Source: Scytalidium lignicola (Eukaryota; Ascomycota; Leotiomycetes). From it: 64,000 nucleotides of DNA. Both the position numbers and the translations under genes were made by a program. Positions 23,587-35,610 of this stretch are shown piece after piece; within the stretch, counting starts at the first letter, position 1; each line of letters opens with the position of its first letter. Where the stretch lies: contig NCSJ02000234.1 of the NCBI GenBank assembly GCA_002812745.2, positions 1-64,000 on the forward strand, written 5' to 3'. The notes beneath the pieces were generated by a model. That model worked only from the letters and a program-made list of their open reading frames with translations, was not told the DNA's origin and made no database searches.

Positions 23587-24141
23587 ATGCCTGAGAGACG
23601 GCAGCTAGGAACATCATCAACAATTACGCGCGGTACCACAGGTGTGCGCCGCAATCTCTTCCACCACCATCTGAGTCGACGTCCAACGACTGCCTCTACA
23701 TCTACATCCGCCGAAACACTTCGGCTAGATATCGATCCAGAAGTTGAAACTTCAGATATCGTGATCCGAGACAAAAATGGAGATTTTGACATTGGGGAAC
23801 CGCCGGTGCAGTGTTTAGAAGATGAAGAGGGCGGGGAGATTGATCCTAAGGAAGATGAAAGTATGGATGAACTAAGATATCTGGGATATGGTTACCAAAG
23901 CTAACCTTGCATCTAGAGGAAAGACAACGATTAGCAGATGCTGTTAAGCATCATAGAGACAGAAATCGCGCTCCTAGCGAACCAGCTGGTAAGGCAGTCG
24001 AATACTCGAGACTGCTACAAATACTGATGACATTTGTTAGAGCTGTTAGAAGCAGTGAAAGCTAGTTTACGAGCAAAAGTGGCAGCGCTGTCGGAGGATA
24101 ACTGGATGTATGAGAGAGAGGAAGATCCAGTCGTTCGATAA
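23587..24141 (+). CDS. Uncharacterised 148-residue protein
   Basis: Three exons (23587-23860, 23917-23988, 24041-24141) with normal donors, a GCTAAC branch in the first intron and a CTGATG branch in the second. The N-terminal half is Ser/Thr/Arg-rich (RRQLGTSSTITRG, RRNLFHHHL) and then acidic. The C-terminal half is helical: ERQRLADAVKHHRDRNR, then LLEAVKASLRAKVAALSEDN ending in WMYEREEDP. The regular splice structure and amphipathic C-terminal helix support a real gene. I recognise the style of the C-terminal motif from small conserved ascomycete proteins but cannot name it. It is divergent from RAI1 across about 200 bases. Confidence 0.7.
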
Positions 24142-24257
24142 TATGGTCGTAGAGTTATATTTGGAGGTTACATTCATAGGCGTTAAAGATACCCGGCTGT
24201 TATATCACATTATTTAGAGGCAAGGGTGGATTGCTTTATATCTCTTCATATTGCAAT

Positions 24258-25346
24258 TCAATCTAGTCCCTCAGCTACAGGCGCAGATGAACCAACTCGT
24301 TTTGGCTGGGATTTCTTAGGAGCATTGCCTGCTCCAGGAGCACCAAAGAGACCTCCCATCATGTCTAGTAGGGGGTTGCCCTGTCTTGGTCTCTGGATAC
24401 CAAAATACATCTCTCCAATAGTAACGAGTGCCTCATCCCAATTCCCTGCTTCCTTAATATGGTCTCCGTATTTACTTCTCAATTGGCGGAACAGATCTGC
24501 CGTGCCTTTCTGACAAGCTAGAAGTAAAAGACCTAGGAAGTTTAGTAACGGTAAGCTTGGATATATCTTAACATGCAAGCTGCCGCTACTAATATCTTGA
24601 ACACTCAAACTTTTATTATCTTCGATTAATTTGCTGGTGAATAGCTGTAAAGATCTGTTGGCGTCGCGAACATTCCCCGTGATAAGGTACGGGAATATTG
24701 CTCTTGCAGCATATATCGGGGCTGTGTGCGAGTCATCTTTGGAATACCATTCATACTCCATTTTAACAAGGATATCAGGGGAATCCTTTGTCCCGAGAAT
24801 CAGATGTCTTTCAGCCTCATATGCATCATGTTCCTCGGCATACAGGGATCCAGCAACATGGTGTAGATCTGGTTCTCCCGCTGGATAATCGCCGCACTTT
24901 GAGGACCACCTACCAGTTGTCAGTCATATTGTCTTCTACATCCAAGGTGTGAACTAACACTATCATCTCACTAATAAACTTCTTTCTCGTAGGTTCTTCG
25001 CTATCAAATAGCCGCAGAAGGGTTAGAAGTTTGCCTTTGTTGCTTGAGTCGGGTTTAAGCTCGGCATCTTTGTAGGTATCAATGAGAAGTATGCCCAAAT
25101 CACCACCGCTGCCTCCTTGTCCAGCAGCTAATAACGACTGAGCAACATTGAAGAGAATATCAATCGCTGGTTCCCAGCTTTGTTGTTTGGTATAACGAGC
25201 TGCAACGACCCTCGTTTGTTGTTGTGCTTCGTAGTATTGGCCTTCTGAAATTCTGCCACGTCATTAGTCTAGTAATGAGGGAAGCGTAGGTGATATTATT
25301 ACTTTTCTTGCAGTCGCGCAATGATTTTCTCAATTTTAGCACTCAT
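24258..25346 (-). CDS. GET4: Get4, tail-anchored protein insertion factor
   Basis: Cytosolic scaffold that, with Get5, hands tail-anchored membrane proteins from Sgt2 to Get3. Exons 25346-25303, 25252-24959 and 24909-24258 give 329 residues. Family features are the start KIEKIIARLQEK, GQYYEAQQQTRVVAARY, the SWEPAIDILF segment, the helix with LGILLIDTY, VWSSKCGDYPAGEPDLHHVAGSLY, the ERHLILGTKDSP block, and near the C terminus the conserved FLGLLLLACQ and FRQLRSKY. It is an alpha-solenoid of normal length. The second splice uses a GTTAGT donor that creates the conserved Val-Trp-Ser junction; the other obvious GT gives the wrong phase. Confidence 0.93.
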
Positions 25347-25495
25347 CTTTGGCGACGGAGACCGAAAATTCGAGTGTAAAGGACCAAGTACATGGAGGGG
25401 TATGAGGCTGTGACGAAAGATGTCAAGTATTGTTGATAGTAATAGCTCAACTATTATGGGTCGGATATATTAATTTAAGGATTAAGCAATTATAC

Positions 25496-25595
25496 GCTGT
25501 GTTGGTTTAGTGGTAAAATCAGCGCTTCCCATCAGCTGCTCCCGAGGCAGAGTACACGATTGCGCTGGCCCCGGGTTCGATTCCCGGACATAGCA
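25496..25595 (+). tRNA. tRNA-Gly(CCC) with 29-base intron
   Basis: The acceptor stem GCTGTGT pairs with ACATAGC (one G-T). A D arm with GGTTTAGTGGTAAAATC follows. The anticodon stem AGCGC/GCGCT encloses the loop T-T-CCC-A-T with anticodon CCC at 25528-25530. The T arm is CCGGG-TTCGATT-CCCGG. The loop is interrupted after position 37 by an intron at 25532-25560, the canonical site for nuclear tRNA introns. A T run follows the gene as expected for a polymerase III terminator. Confidence 0.95.
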
Positions 25596-26074
25596 TGGAA
25601 TTAAATTTTTTTTCTTCCTTTTTTCCTTCTAAAGACATTTTTGATATTGAATGCAAGATCGCGAGATCTATTTGCTATTCGGTAAACTTGTTTCCTGTCA
25701 AAGCGAGCATTTGCACTTGTACTTCTCTGCTTCCCTGCGAAGCGCATTTAGCATTACATGGACTTAAGTTTGATTGCTGCGTTGCAGTTAATATGAAGTA
25801 ATATTAGAGCTGGGATCTAATTGTTTTCAGGGATTTCCTTGAAAAAAGGCTAGTTACAAACTAGCATACATAACAAAAGTTCTGTTTACCATAGTGGTAC
25901 CGTTATTAAGATGAGACAGGTAGCGGACAACTTATCCGTGTCCAAAGGTACATACATTATTGTCCTACACAAAATCCCATGTTATGGTATCTTACATCTA
26001 TCTTAATTTACATAAATATACAATAGGAGTTTTAAACATTGTGCTGCAGCAGTATGGGCTATTCCCAGGATATA
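25596..26074. other. Intergenic region with tRNA terminator
   Basis: Begins with a T-rich stretch (25604-25630) suited to polymerase III termination of the tRNA-Gly gene. It then runs to the stop codon of the convergent Pet127 gene. No gene is visible. Confidence 0.55.
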
Positions 26075-29000
26075 TCATCCCTGCATAATTTCCTCGTCAT
26101 TTGACGGCTCGGTATGTATCTCTGCCCTATTCAACGGAGCGGTATCCTGGACGTGTAGAGTTTTCTTGGGTGCCTCCCTATCTACTTCGTTCTGCCTTTT
26201 CCTCCAGTCTCTCCCTCTCTCAGCTAACTCGGCTAGTTTCTGCATATAGTTATCATTGTAAGGATTTGACTTCGCCTCTTCATTGGTTTTAGCTAATGCG
26301 AGACGTCGCCGTCTCTTCGTAGCTTCATACAAGGTCTTGGCTCTTGCTTGATTAGGCACTTCCGATAGTGCGTATTCAACAGTCCATTCGTCTGTAGGAC
26401 CAAGATTTTCAGGTCGTAAAACATATTGATCATTCACTTTGTTGCGAATGGTTAGTGTCATGGCTAAGATATCATCTTCGGAGGGAGGTTTTGATTCAGG
26501 CTCCTCTGTATGGCCAGTGGGACTATCTCCGGTGGCTTGAGCCACATTGAGCGCCGTTGGAGCTACATCTTCGACAACCGGGATGTCTTTCGGGACAAGA
26601 CTATCTTCGGAAGCTTCATGATCTGGGAAGTCAGAACTGTGCATTTTAATGCCGCTGCTGTCTGCATGTGGTGTCAAATCATTCATCTTCTCAGCGCCTC
26701 CTTCCGTATATTTTTGAACAGGCTCTTCACTATTATCCTGCTCACCTTCATCTCTTTCATCTCCAACTCCGTTCACATCGATTTCTTGTCCACTATCCTG
26801 CATGTCTTTATCGCCCTCTTCTTCGATACTGTCATCACTAATCGTTTCAATATCAGGCTCATCGTCGGCTTCCCCTAAGCCTGGTTCTTCTATGTCATCC
26901 TCATCCAGCTCCTCAGATCCTTCCTCAATTAAATCGTCAACGTCATCTTCTTCCTCTATTTCTTCCTCATTCCCACGATCATCATCCTCATCATCTTGTG
27001 TGCTATCATTTACACCTGATGCAGATAAGATCTCATCCAAGAGCCTGTCGGTCTGCTCAGTCAACTCCTCTGATCTTAGAACATCACTCTGTTCTATAAG
27101 ACTTTGAACAATGGCCCTTGCATCTTGCATGCTAGTTTCATCTTTCTCTACGCTTTCCTCAACCTTGGCTCTGATTTTTTCCCATTCTATGGTCTTCAGT
27201 TCCTCATCTGTCTTCTCTTTCTTTAACCCAAGCACTCGACTCTCGAATTCTCTAACAGTATCTTTGTTAGTCTCCTGAATCTTTTGGATCATCTCTTCTT
27301 CAATAGGTTCCGCGAATATATACATAAATGGTGTCTCGGCTGCTCTAGTCTCGAAATGAATACGCAGAGACTTTTCGGGGAACCGAGCAGTCGCTCGGTC
27401 GAGGATACGATTTAACAGTTCTAGGCTGATTTTGAATTCAGAGTCTCCAGTGCTTGGATCCTCTGTTCCATGTAAAGCCAGGTCCATCTCCGGTAGACTG
27501 ATGTACTGGAAACCAAATATACGTTCTGTGTTATGGTATGCCACGAAAATACCATCCATCCTTCCCATTCGGACCTGCAAAGAGTATTTCAAGAACGCTG
27601 CTCGAATCATATCGTAATACTCTCGTTCGTAGGACTCCCATTCTCCATGGCGAGTCCGGATCTCGTAGCCCATTCCCTTCTCATATTCTCTTGCGTCCAT
27701 ACGGATCGAGACGACAGCCCTTGTCTTCAGATCGAACATCCCAGTTCCTGGCAATCGAGGGTCATGTGCATCAAGTTGGGATCTCATGAGAAAATCACCC
27801 ATTGTGGTGTAGTGGAAAGATTCGGCTTCATTACGCTCCTCTTCAGAGATCTGATCTGAGTTCTCCTTGCGATACTTTTCAAAGTCTTCGGTGGAAAGAG
27901 TGAGCAGCTTTTCCATCGATTTACCAAGCATACTCAAAATATTGGCAGTATCGTACTGCTTATCCGCATCTATGGCATAAGTTCCATCTCTCCAACGTAG
28001 GAAAATAGCGGAAGGTCCTCGTTGCAAAGCTGTGAAGCTTTTATGTTGGATCGGGAAGTCCTGTGAAAGAATCCCGGTATGGATCGGCCGCCATTGAGAT
28101 AAGAGAAAATGGAAATGTGCGAGGCCAGATGTCATACTCGAAGTAGATCCGGTGTACTTCTTGTTTTCTGTAGAAGCAGTTTCTAAGAGGGAGACATCTT
28201 TTGATGATGTTATATACTCCTTTAGAGCATTGAAATCAAACTCACTGACAGGCATGATAGTCTGAAGATAAGGGTCAAAATTATATACCCGCGATCGAGG
28301 ATCTTGAAGTTGATAAACGCCTGGATTGAAAAGGACTCTTTCAAGGCCGTAAGAGAGTTTGGGAACAGGTGGTTGTGGTCTATCGACGGGAGTCAGATGT
28401 AAATCGCCCGCATCGATCGTCTCTATCTCTAGGGGAGTTGTACCAGGCCTCTTCTGCAAACCTGAAGCTGCCTTCACACTAGGTTGACGCCGGGGGCGTG
28501 GAGGTGCCTTACTCTTCATAGCATCTCTGAGAGATTGAAAAGTCTTCAGCCGCTCTGACAGTTCCTCACCCACCTCATTTATATCAGATACAACTGGAGA
28601 TTTAGACTTGACGTGCCGTATTGGGGAAGTGGATCTACTATCGGGTTTCGAAGCTAGATTCTCGCTAAGATATCGTAATACACGGGACCTTTGTTGCTTT
28701 GACAATCTACCCTCACCGAGAAGCTTAATGAGATAACTATTCATTGGGGCGCTAACCCCAGGAGGTTCCTTGAAGACATGCTTAGGGAATTTCGGGGTAG
28801 ATGTTGGAGCGGCTTTGTTTTCTACCACGGCGCTTGACTTAGTTGCAGAGACGGCTTTCCCCTTTGTGATAATGCGATGACGATCAACATCTTCTGATGC
28901 TTTGCTTTGCTGTTCATTGACATTATCCTTGCTAGTCTTCTTTCTCTTTTTCTTCAAGGGCTTTTTAGTCTTATTAGCCTAGATTTTCAGTCACTTTGAA

Positions 29001-29435
29001 CTAACATACCTTTTCCTTGGACTTTTCTTCAAGCGTTTCTGTTTCCGTAATTTTTGAAGCACCCACTCTTTTAGATTCATCTATATCCTGTGCTAAAGCT
29101 TGTCTCAATTCTCGCAGGTTCAACTCTGATTGGGATATTGGCTTTGTCACTTTCGTTCTTGATTTTCTTCGGCGTCGAGTTATAGGTGTGTTCGTCTTCG
29201 TTGATAGTACAGGCGCAGATGGCTCAACAGAACTGGAATCTGGTTCGTGGGCATCTTTGGCTTCGCTTCTTGCAGGAGTTGTGGAATATGACTTTGGATG
29301 GTGATTCGATAGAATTTCACCTATTCCTGAATAGGAGATTGGAAGATCTGAAGGACGGAAAAAGGTGCATAGACATGACGAACAAACATATACAGGCTTA
29401 GCTCTTGAACTGCTGCGGACAATTTGGGAAAACAT
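26075..29435 (-). CDS. PET127: Mitochondrial RNA-processing protein Pet127
   Basis: Inner-membrane-associated mitochondrial protein needed for 5' processing and turnover of mitochondrial transcripts. Two exons: 29435-29010, and a second from about 28978 to 26075. All three candidate acceptors (exon starts 28978, 28969 or 28960) keep the frame, giving about 1103-1109 residues. The N terminus (MFSQIVRSSSRAKPVYVCSS, then Ser/Lys-rich) fits a targeting sequence. The Pet127 domain starts at about LTPVDRPQPPVPKLSYGLER and includes VLFNPGVYQLQDPRSRVYNFDPYL, GSTSSMTSGLAHFHFLLSQW and KSFTALQRGPSAIFLRWRDGTYA. A long highly acidic Asp/Glu tail region with a final basic segment follows. The nearest ATG (29435) is preceded by an in-frame stop further upstream. 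Confidence 0.92.
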
Positions 29436-29977
29436 AGAAATAGCGAAGGTCAAGGTGCTATCGTTTGAACGATAATGAAGCTTAATTAAACTTTTGGATT
29501 TTCACCTAAAATAATTTGTCGCGTCATGACACGGGAGACGGGAACTGCCGATTGGTTGAGCACACGTACATGTATCAAGAAAAGTTAATTAACGGTGCAA
29601 CTTCAGCAAAACTTCAGACTTTCGCACAAATAAAACTACTTAAATGGCCCGAATTTATAGCTTCACAGAACAGCAAATTGAATGTTTCTACGTTCATATC
29701 ACCATGCATCAAACCATGGCTATTGGACAAGAGCTACGAATGTCCTATTCGCTGTTGGCACTTTAGATGCCACTTTTGGAAGACTCAGGCAATAAGTATT
29801 TATACAGCCTTTAAAAGAGAAAGCAAATGGGTATATATTTGTGCCAGATATCCACGCCAGTAACCCAAATCCAAATATCCGAAGCAAAACTAGCCACTTA
29901 TGAGTTTAATGCGATCCCCAACCCTGAACGCCGAATATCATTTTTCCTTATATAAAATATGATAAAAAGTTTTGTCT
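29436..29977. other. Intergenic region
   Basis: Promoter side of Pet127 and 3' side of the Mau2 gene. One 115-codon open frame crosses it on the plus strand, but it has no family resemblance. AT-rich, otherwise featureless to me. Confidence 0.5.
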
Positions 29978-32549
29978 TCATTCTGGGAGAGCTGCATGCT
30001 GGGCGTAACGCAAAGCATCCTGAAACGTAGCATAAGCTTCAGCCTTCTTTCCTTGAACATCATAACATTGTGCAAGCATGCCATCAGCCACACTCATCCA
30101 GAGTGCGCTTCCTGACTTTTGCGCATGTAGAGTTGCAGCTAGCGCGCTCTTCTCAGCTTGCTCACCAACGACATTAGTGAAGAAGCGGTTGCACATCACG
30201 CTTAGGGTTATACAAAGCAGTTGAGTATTGGCTGTTGATTTAGCCCCATTAAGCGCGGCGCTTAAGTAGGTCTTAAGCTTGAAGAGCTGTGCCGGCGGAT
30301 TCGTATTAACCGTAGCCATGACAATATTATACGCAGTACGAATGTCTTGACTCGTATGATTTGCGCAAAAAAGCTCAAGCTTTGCAAGCAAGGCAATATT
30401 TGTATCTGTGTTCTGTCTGTTTCTTTCTTGCAAAATCCAAGCTACGTTGAGAGCAGCCAGGATAGCGAGGTCATGGTTAACCTTCTCAATGGCTCTCGAT
30501 GGGAAAGGATTGGCCGGTGATAAGACGAACTCTGGTCCTCCAAAAATCTTCAAAGCTCGCTCCAGATCCCCAATTCCTTGATGATATACACCTGTCAGAT
30601 AAGTGACGAAGAGTCCAACAGTACCAGTTAGAGAGACATCAAGCTTCTTTGGGCCAGTTCTAATATCTTCCAAACTCTTCTTAAGGCCAACCCAATCAGA
30701 TTTAGCTGCTGCACAGAATCCTATGTAGATAGTGTAGTAACACCACACCTGGCCTCGCCAAGTCAATTGTGTGACAAAACCAGGTAAAGGCCCGGACAAG
30801 GCCCGTAAGTTTTGTGTGGTTCCTGGTTGAGCCTGTTAACAGCTGTAATGTCAATAGAAACAGGGTTCTTACCAGCTAACTTTACCCACAGCTCCTTAAG
30901 ATACTTAACAGCTTTCCCATCTATCGAATTGTTATGTAGCAAGGCGATCCCAGACAATAAATAGCTATAGTTACTATTAGTCTTGGGGTAGTTATTAGTA
31001 GAAAATGTACTAACGTAATGAAATATGCGTCATTCTTGCTGAGAAAAGAAAACTTAAGCACATCTCGCCCATCTTCTCTAGCGTCGAGAACCATCCTCGT
31101 ATCGTGACTAGCTACTTGAGTATTTGTATGGGAATACGTAATTGGAATGGACAGTAGATCACTAGTTTGGCTCCAGGACTCGTCTTTTATATCCATCGTA
31201 GTTTGCATAGTCCGTAGTTTCCTCAGCATCTGTCCAGGCTGGTTTTGCTGAATGCTACACGCCACATCAAGGATATGAGTCAGTCCAAGAAGCTGAGGGA
31301 TTCTGCAATCCGGGTCTAGTTGATAGGTCAATGCCGCACCGATAGCATGCTGTGTATTCTCGATAGACTCGGGGCCTCCAGATCTCATATGGGCTAATGC
31401 TTCGAAAAGGGAGGCCATAACGTAGATGGCATGATCACCTTGTTGGCTTGCAATGTTCGCAAGGCTGCGTAGATGCTGAATAGAAGTATGAGTATCTGTA
31501 GCGTTACTACATTCGAGTCCCTGGGATGCCCGGAGAAACCGGAACACGTAAACCCAGGAGTAATGATGATAGCTACCATATATATTAGTGATCATGAAGC
31601 CTGTACCAGGGTAAGCACATACGCTTGAGCATCGGCGATGTGACCATCTAAAGCTTTCATAGATGCTTTGGGGTTCTTCCTGAACATGATTTGGGTGAGC
31701 AAGTACTGCATTGCATATTTCAGATCGTAAAGGTGGTTCTGGAGTTATTAGTATAACTCGAAAGAGTATTGATCACAACGGTCAACTTACCCTCTCGCAT
31801 AATGCAACCCCATTACTCAACGCCATCTCAGCTTCCATGTAATTATCTGTCTCCTCGTGCAGAATGCCAGCATATCGTAATCTAACTTTAGCTTCAAGTC
31901 TAGGTGCCAGTCTGAAATTCTTCAAAACGGTCTCCAAACATCCCAGCCCTGTGGCTATTAATTTTTGGTACTCTGCCACATTCCATTGCTCCATCGACAG
32001 GGCTACCGAAGGTCCTATATCATGTGCCGAATCAAAATATTCTTCCGCGAGGGATATTAGGATCATGGGATAATCAACAGGTGATTCTGTCTGTTCCGAG
32101 TTTGCGGATGGTAGTTGCACAGTTGAATTTGATGGTGGCCTTGCGATATAAGATGAATGAACGGGTTGTGGCATGGGATTATACGCTTGTGGGAGAGGTG
32201 ACGGAGGCGGAGGACGTTGAATCTGCTGCGGATAAGGTTGAACTGACGGCTGCATAGTATGGGGATACTGAAGTTGCTGGATTTGGTACTGAGGAGCGGG
32301 AGGGTACAGGTTCGGAGTTGCATAGTCTGTAGGTATGATATGTTGGTATTGAGCAGGTTGGTGCTTCCAGGGCTGGGCTACTGGTGGAAGGCCGGGTGAA
32401 GTCCCGTATGGCAAAGGGACTTGAGATGCTCCGTTTGGCACGAAATGGGATGTGGCAGCATAGGAACCATATGCACTGGGATGATAATTGCCAGTCCAGT
32501 AGCCATTGCTGGTTTCAGTACCAGGCGGAGGACCGCCTTGATACGACAT
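29978..32549 (-). CDS. SCC4: Cohesin loading factor Mau2/Scc4
   Basis: Partner of Scc2/Mis4 that loads cohesin onto chromosomes. Five exons (32549-31791, 31738-31623, 31572-31015, 30964-30886, 30832-29978) give 788 residues. The N-terminal 150 residues are a Pro/Gln/Tyr-rich disordered region. The TPR-like cohesin-load domain follows: LISLAEEYFDSAHDIG, a RLRYAGILHEETDNYMEAEMAL-type repeat, NHLYDLKYAMQYLLTQI, LRSLANIASQQGDHAIYVMASLFEALAHMRS, LDPDCRIPQLLGLTHILDVACS, and near the C terminus GSALWMSVADGMLAQCYD. The fourth intron was placed at the GTAAAG donor because the closer GTAAGA gives a frame that soon terminates. It is divergent from the hydrolase gene. Confidence 0.9.
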
Positions 32550-32938
32550 AACTCTGATCTTCGGTATTCAAACCTCAAATCTCCAATCTCCAACTATTTC
32601 ACGATGCTTTGTCGCGATGTCGTGCATATTGCATTATTACATAAGCAAGTTCGACCAATCAATGAATCACCTCTTTCCAATGGTAGGGGCCGAGGTACAT
32701 TTCGTACTCTATACCACGTATATAACTCCACAGTGGAACGAGAGAAGCTAGGGTTTGTAAATTTTCACGGTCACGCTCGTTGTTCTATTGATGTTTGTCT
32801 TAACTCCCTATTACATAAATTATATCCCCATCTATAAACACATTTCCGTTGAAGGGTTGTAAATTATATCGTTAGGTCAAGTGAAAGAGGCCCCGAAGTC
32901 CATTAGAGCCTGGCGTCAAACTTGTCGAAGAAGGAGCA
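32550..32938. promoter_or_regulatory. Divergent promoter region (Mau2 / hydrolase)
   Basis: 389 bases separating two divergent start codons, so both promoters must lie here or overlap the leaders. AT-rich; no specific factor site is recognised. Confidence 0.5.
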
Positions 32939-34492
32939 ATGGAATGGCTAGGGCAAGCCAAAATACATTTTACATCTTCTCCTACCACCATTGAATTGGA
33001 GAGAGAAGATAAGAGCTTAACCAATCTACTAGTTGTATGCCAAGATGCAACTCCTCCTTGTCATCTCAACCCGCTTTTGTTCAACGGCCATCTACAGACC
33101 ATGTACACATCGGTGAACACAAACAGTCCTCCAGTTTACTACAAGCGCAAGATCTTTGAGGCTGAAGATGCAACTTATCACGGTACTTTCGCTGTTGATT
33201 TTACCGTTAGCCCTTTTTCAGAGTCTGACTCCACTCTCCCACCTCGAACAACGTATTTCAGCAACGAGGAGTTTGCAAACATTGGATCCTTGGACAAAAG
33301 ACCAATGTTGATTGCGTTACACGGGTTGAGTGGGGGTAGTTATGAGAGCTATCTGACAAATGTTTTGGCTCCCTTAGTATGCAACGAGGTTGACAGTGTA
33401 CATTGGGCAGCCTGCGTTATCAATTCACGTGGTTGCGCGAAACATAAAATGACAAGTCCTGTATTTTATAATGCCCGTGCCACTTGGGATTGCCGTCAGA
33501 CTGTAGCTTGGCTGAGACGTATATTTCCAAACCGGCAACTTTTTGGTATCGGCTTTTCTTTAGGTGCGAATATGTTGACGAATGTAAGTTATCAGTTAAT
33601 CTCAGAAACCTATTGATGGTAATTCTAACGAATGGAAGTATATTGCCGAGGAAGGTGAATCTTGCATCTTAAAAGCAGCTGTTATTTGCTCAAGTCCTTG
33701 GAATTGTGAAGCAAGCACGCTCTCCCTTGAACGCACCTGGCTTGGAAAGGAAGTCTACTTAAAGGCAATGGGCGGTAATATNAAAAAAAGTTGCCGAGCA
33801 GCAATACGATGTACTGAAAGAAAATCCGAAAATCGACTGGGAGCGATTTCAAAAGGCCAAATATCTGTACGAGTTCGATCGTGAAATCCAATGCCCAACT
33901 TGGGATTATCCAACAGTAGGAGCATATGTAAGTTATGTTGATACTTTTATCATCCGTTCGTGAAACATCCTTCAAGCTAAAATTTCCGCATACTTCTTCT
34001 TACTAGAAGACTTGGATCTATCTAGACTAAGTAGCACTGACTTTGATGACCATAGTATCGCGATGCGTCCTCCGTCGATGCACTACTTGCTGTGAAAATC
34101 CCGATATTTATTCTCAGTTCTCTTGATGACCCTGTAAATATACCTTGCTGATGGACATATACAACTACTTATACTATTAGATTGTTCCTGGTGAGATATT
34201 ACCATATGAAGAGGTGAAACAGAATCCCTATGCAGTACTTTGCACAACTTCCATGGGAGGTCATTTAGGTTGGTTTGAGATTAACGGTCAAAGATGGCAT
34301 GCTCGACCGGTAAGACGAATCTTTCTGGGCCACTACTATTAGCATTACTGATCTGCTATATTGTAGATTGTTAACTTTTTGAATGCAATGTTTTCTGAAG
34401 TTCGACCACACTCTATCATTCCACTTGAGGATGAAAGTTCGACAACGAAGAAGCAGCGATTTAACCCTATCCGTCGAAAGTGGAGTTCGTAG
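32939..34492 (+). CDS. EEB1/EHT1-like alpha/beta hydrolase
   Basis: Member of the YheT-like esterase/acyltransferase group that includes yeast medium-chain ethyl-ester synthases Eeb1 and Eht1. Exons 32939-33583, 33639-33927, 34056-34133, 34181-34309 and 34367-34492 give 421 residues once an N at 33782 is ignored. Signatures are LNPLLFNGHLQTMYTSV, the oxyanion segment LIALHGLSGGSYESYL, CVINSRGCAKHKMTSP, the nucleophile elbow GFSLGAN (Ser about 207), SSLDDP (catalytic Asp about 335) and MGGHLGWFE (His about 365). The catalytic triad is complete. The N beside a run of seven A residues shifts the frame by one; dropping it restores NIKKVAEQQYDVLK, so the gene is probably intact and the base call wrong. 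Confidence 0.9.
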
Positions 34493-34765
34493 GTCCATCC
34501 ATATTAAGATTTTATATCACATCCTTGTATGTGGATCGTTATGAGCAAGTAGTTAGAGATAGAAAGAGAGAGATTATAGATCATCATAAAGCCAGGTTAC
34601 TCCCCCTCTCTGGCGATGGTGTATTATAGTCGAGTAAATTTAAATGCTTCATATGGCCTCTCTCTTACAGAACTAACAATCAACTGAAGAAGATGTACAG
34701 CCAGTGCCATTTTACAGACCCTAACGCCAAACTCCACATATGTAATGCCCCAAGACGCCAACAAA

Positions 34766-35403
34766 TCAAGCAAAAGAGACGCTCTTTCTTTTAGATTTCA
34801 CAGCCTTCGTGCCTGTGGCAGCCTCGCTCCTCACGTTTCCCTTCTCTTCCTCTCCACCCTGGCTAGGCCTCTTTCTTTTCTTTTTTATCCCTTCTTTTGT
34901 CTCATCTAGCTTCTGTTTTCTCAACTCTTGCCTCTTCTCGGCCTCTGCTTTTCTTGCTTCTCGAATCTCCTCCATCTGTCGAGCCTTCATCATCTTTGAC
35001 TCTATCTGTCCTTCTTTGTCCGCATTCACCATTGCCAAAATTGTCATCATAGTTTCCTACATCAGAAATTAGTATCCTTCGAATTTCCCTGTGATCCTGT
35101 TCCTACCTTATCATCAACGAAAACTTTTCCTTTCTTCTTCCCCTTTGGCTGCTCTACTCCAATCGGGGTAATCATATTCAGGGCAGGAATATCCAATTCT
35201 TTCTCCGTATACACTCTCCTCTTCCGTTTCAACGTCGCAAGAGCATTTGTTTTCTGTAACTTCGGTGGCGGGCCTTTGCCTTTTGGTTTTCGGGACTTTG
35301 ATACACCATCACTTTGAGGCTTTGTACTTGATTTGCTGTTCTTGATCCCAGATTTATTCACCGCATGTTTCGACTTCACAGTTGCTGTTCTTGAGGGAGC
35401 CAT
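34766..35403 (-). CDS. LOC1: Loc1, nucleolar ribosome-biogenesis and mRNA-localisation factor
   Basis: Basic nucleolar protein acting in 60S assembly and, in yeast, ASH1 mRNA localisation. Two exons (35403-35107, 35056-34766) give 195 residues. The first half is Lys/Ser-rich with [36 protein letters not shown] and then [19 protein letters not shown]. The second half is a charged single helix ([22 protein letters not shown]) ending in basic KKKRKRP and KRKSVSFA segments, as in fungal Loc1. The start is the ATG at [12 protein letters not shown]; the open frame continues upstream, but that stretch is unlike the family. Confidence 0.88.
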
Positions 35404-35610
35404 TGTATCTATTTTGCGAGGGGCGTTAAAATTTCTAGAGCTACGAAGTAGCGATAAAAGATAAAGACGAAATATTTCAGGCGAGGTGGAACTAGCGTGG
35501 TCCCCGCCCGCATACCGCAAAAGCAACGCATTTTCTCAAGGACCAATACAAAATCGAAACGGAGAATTTTTGAATAGTATCAAGTTTTTTTTTAGACAAA
35601 ATAGATCTAA

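Noticed and set aside
26510..27107. Two plus-strand frames over the acidic part of Pet127
   Set aside because: They are shadows of repetitive Glu/Asp codons (poly-Ser on the opposite strand).
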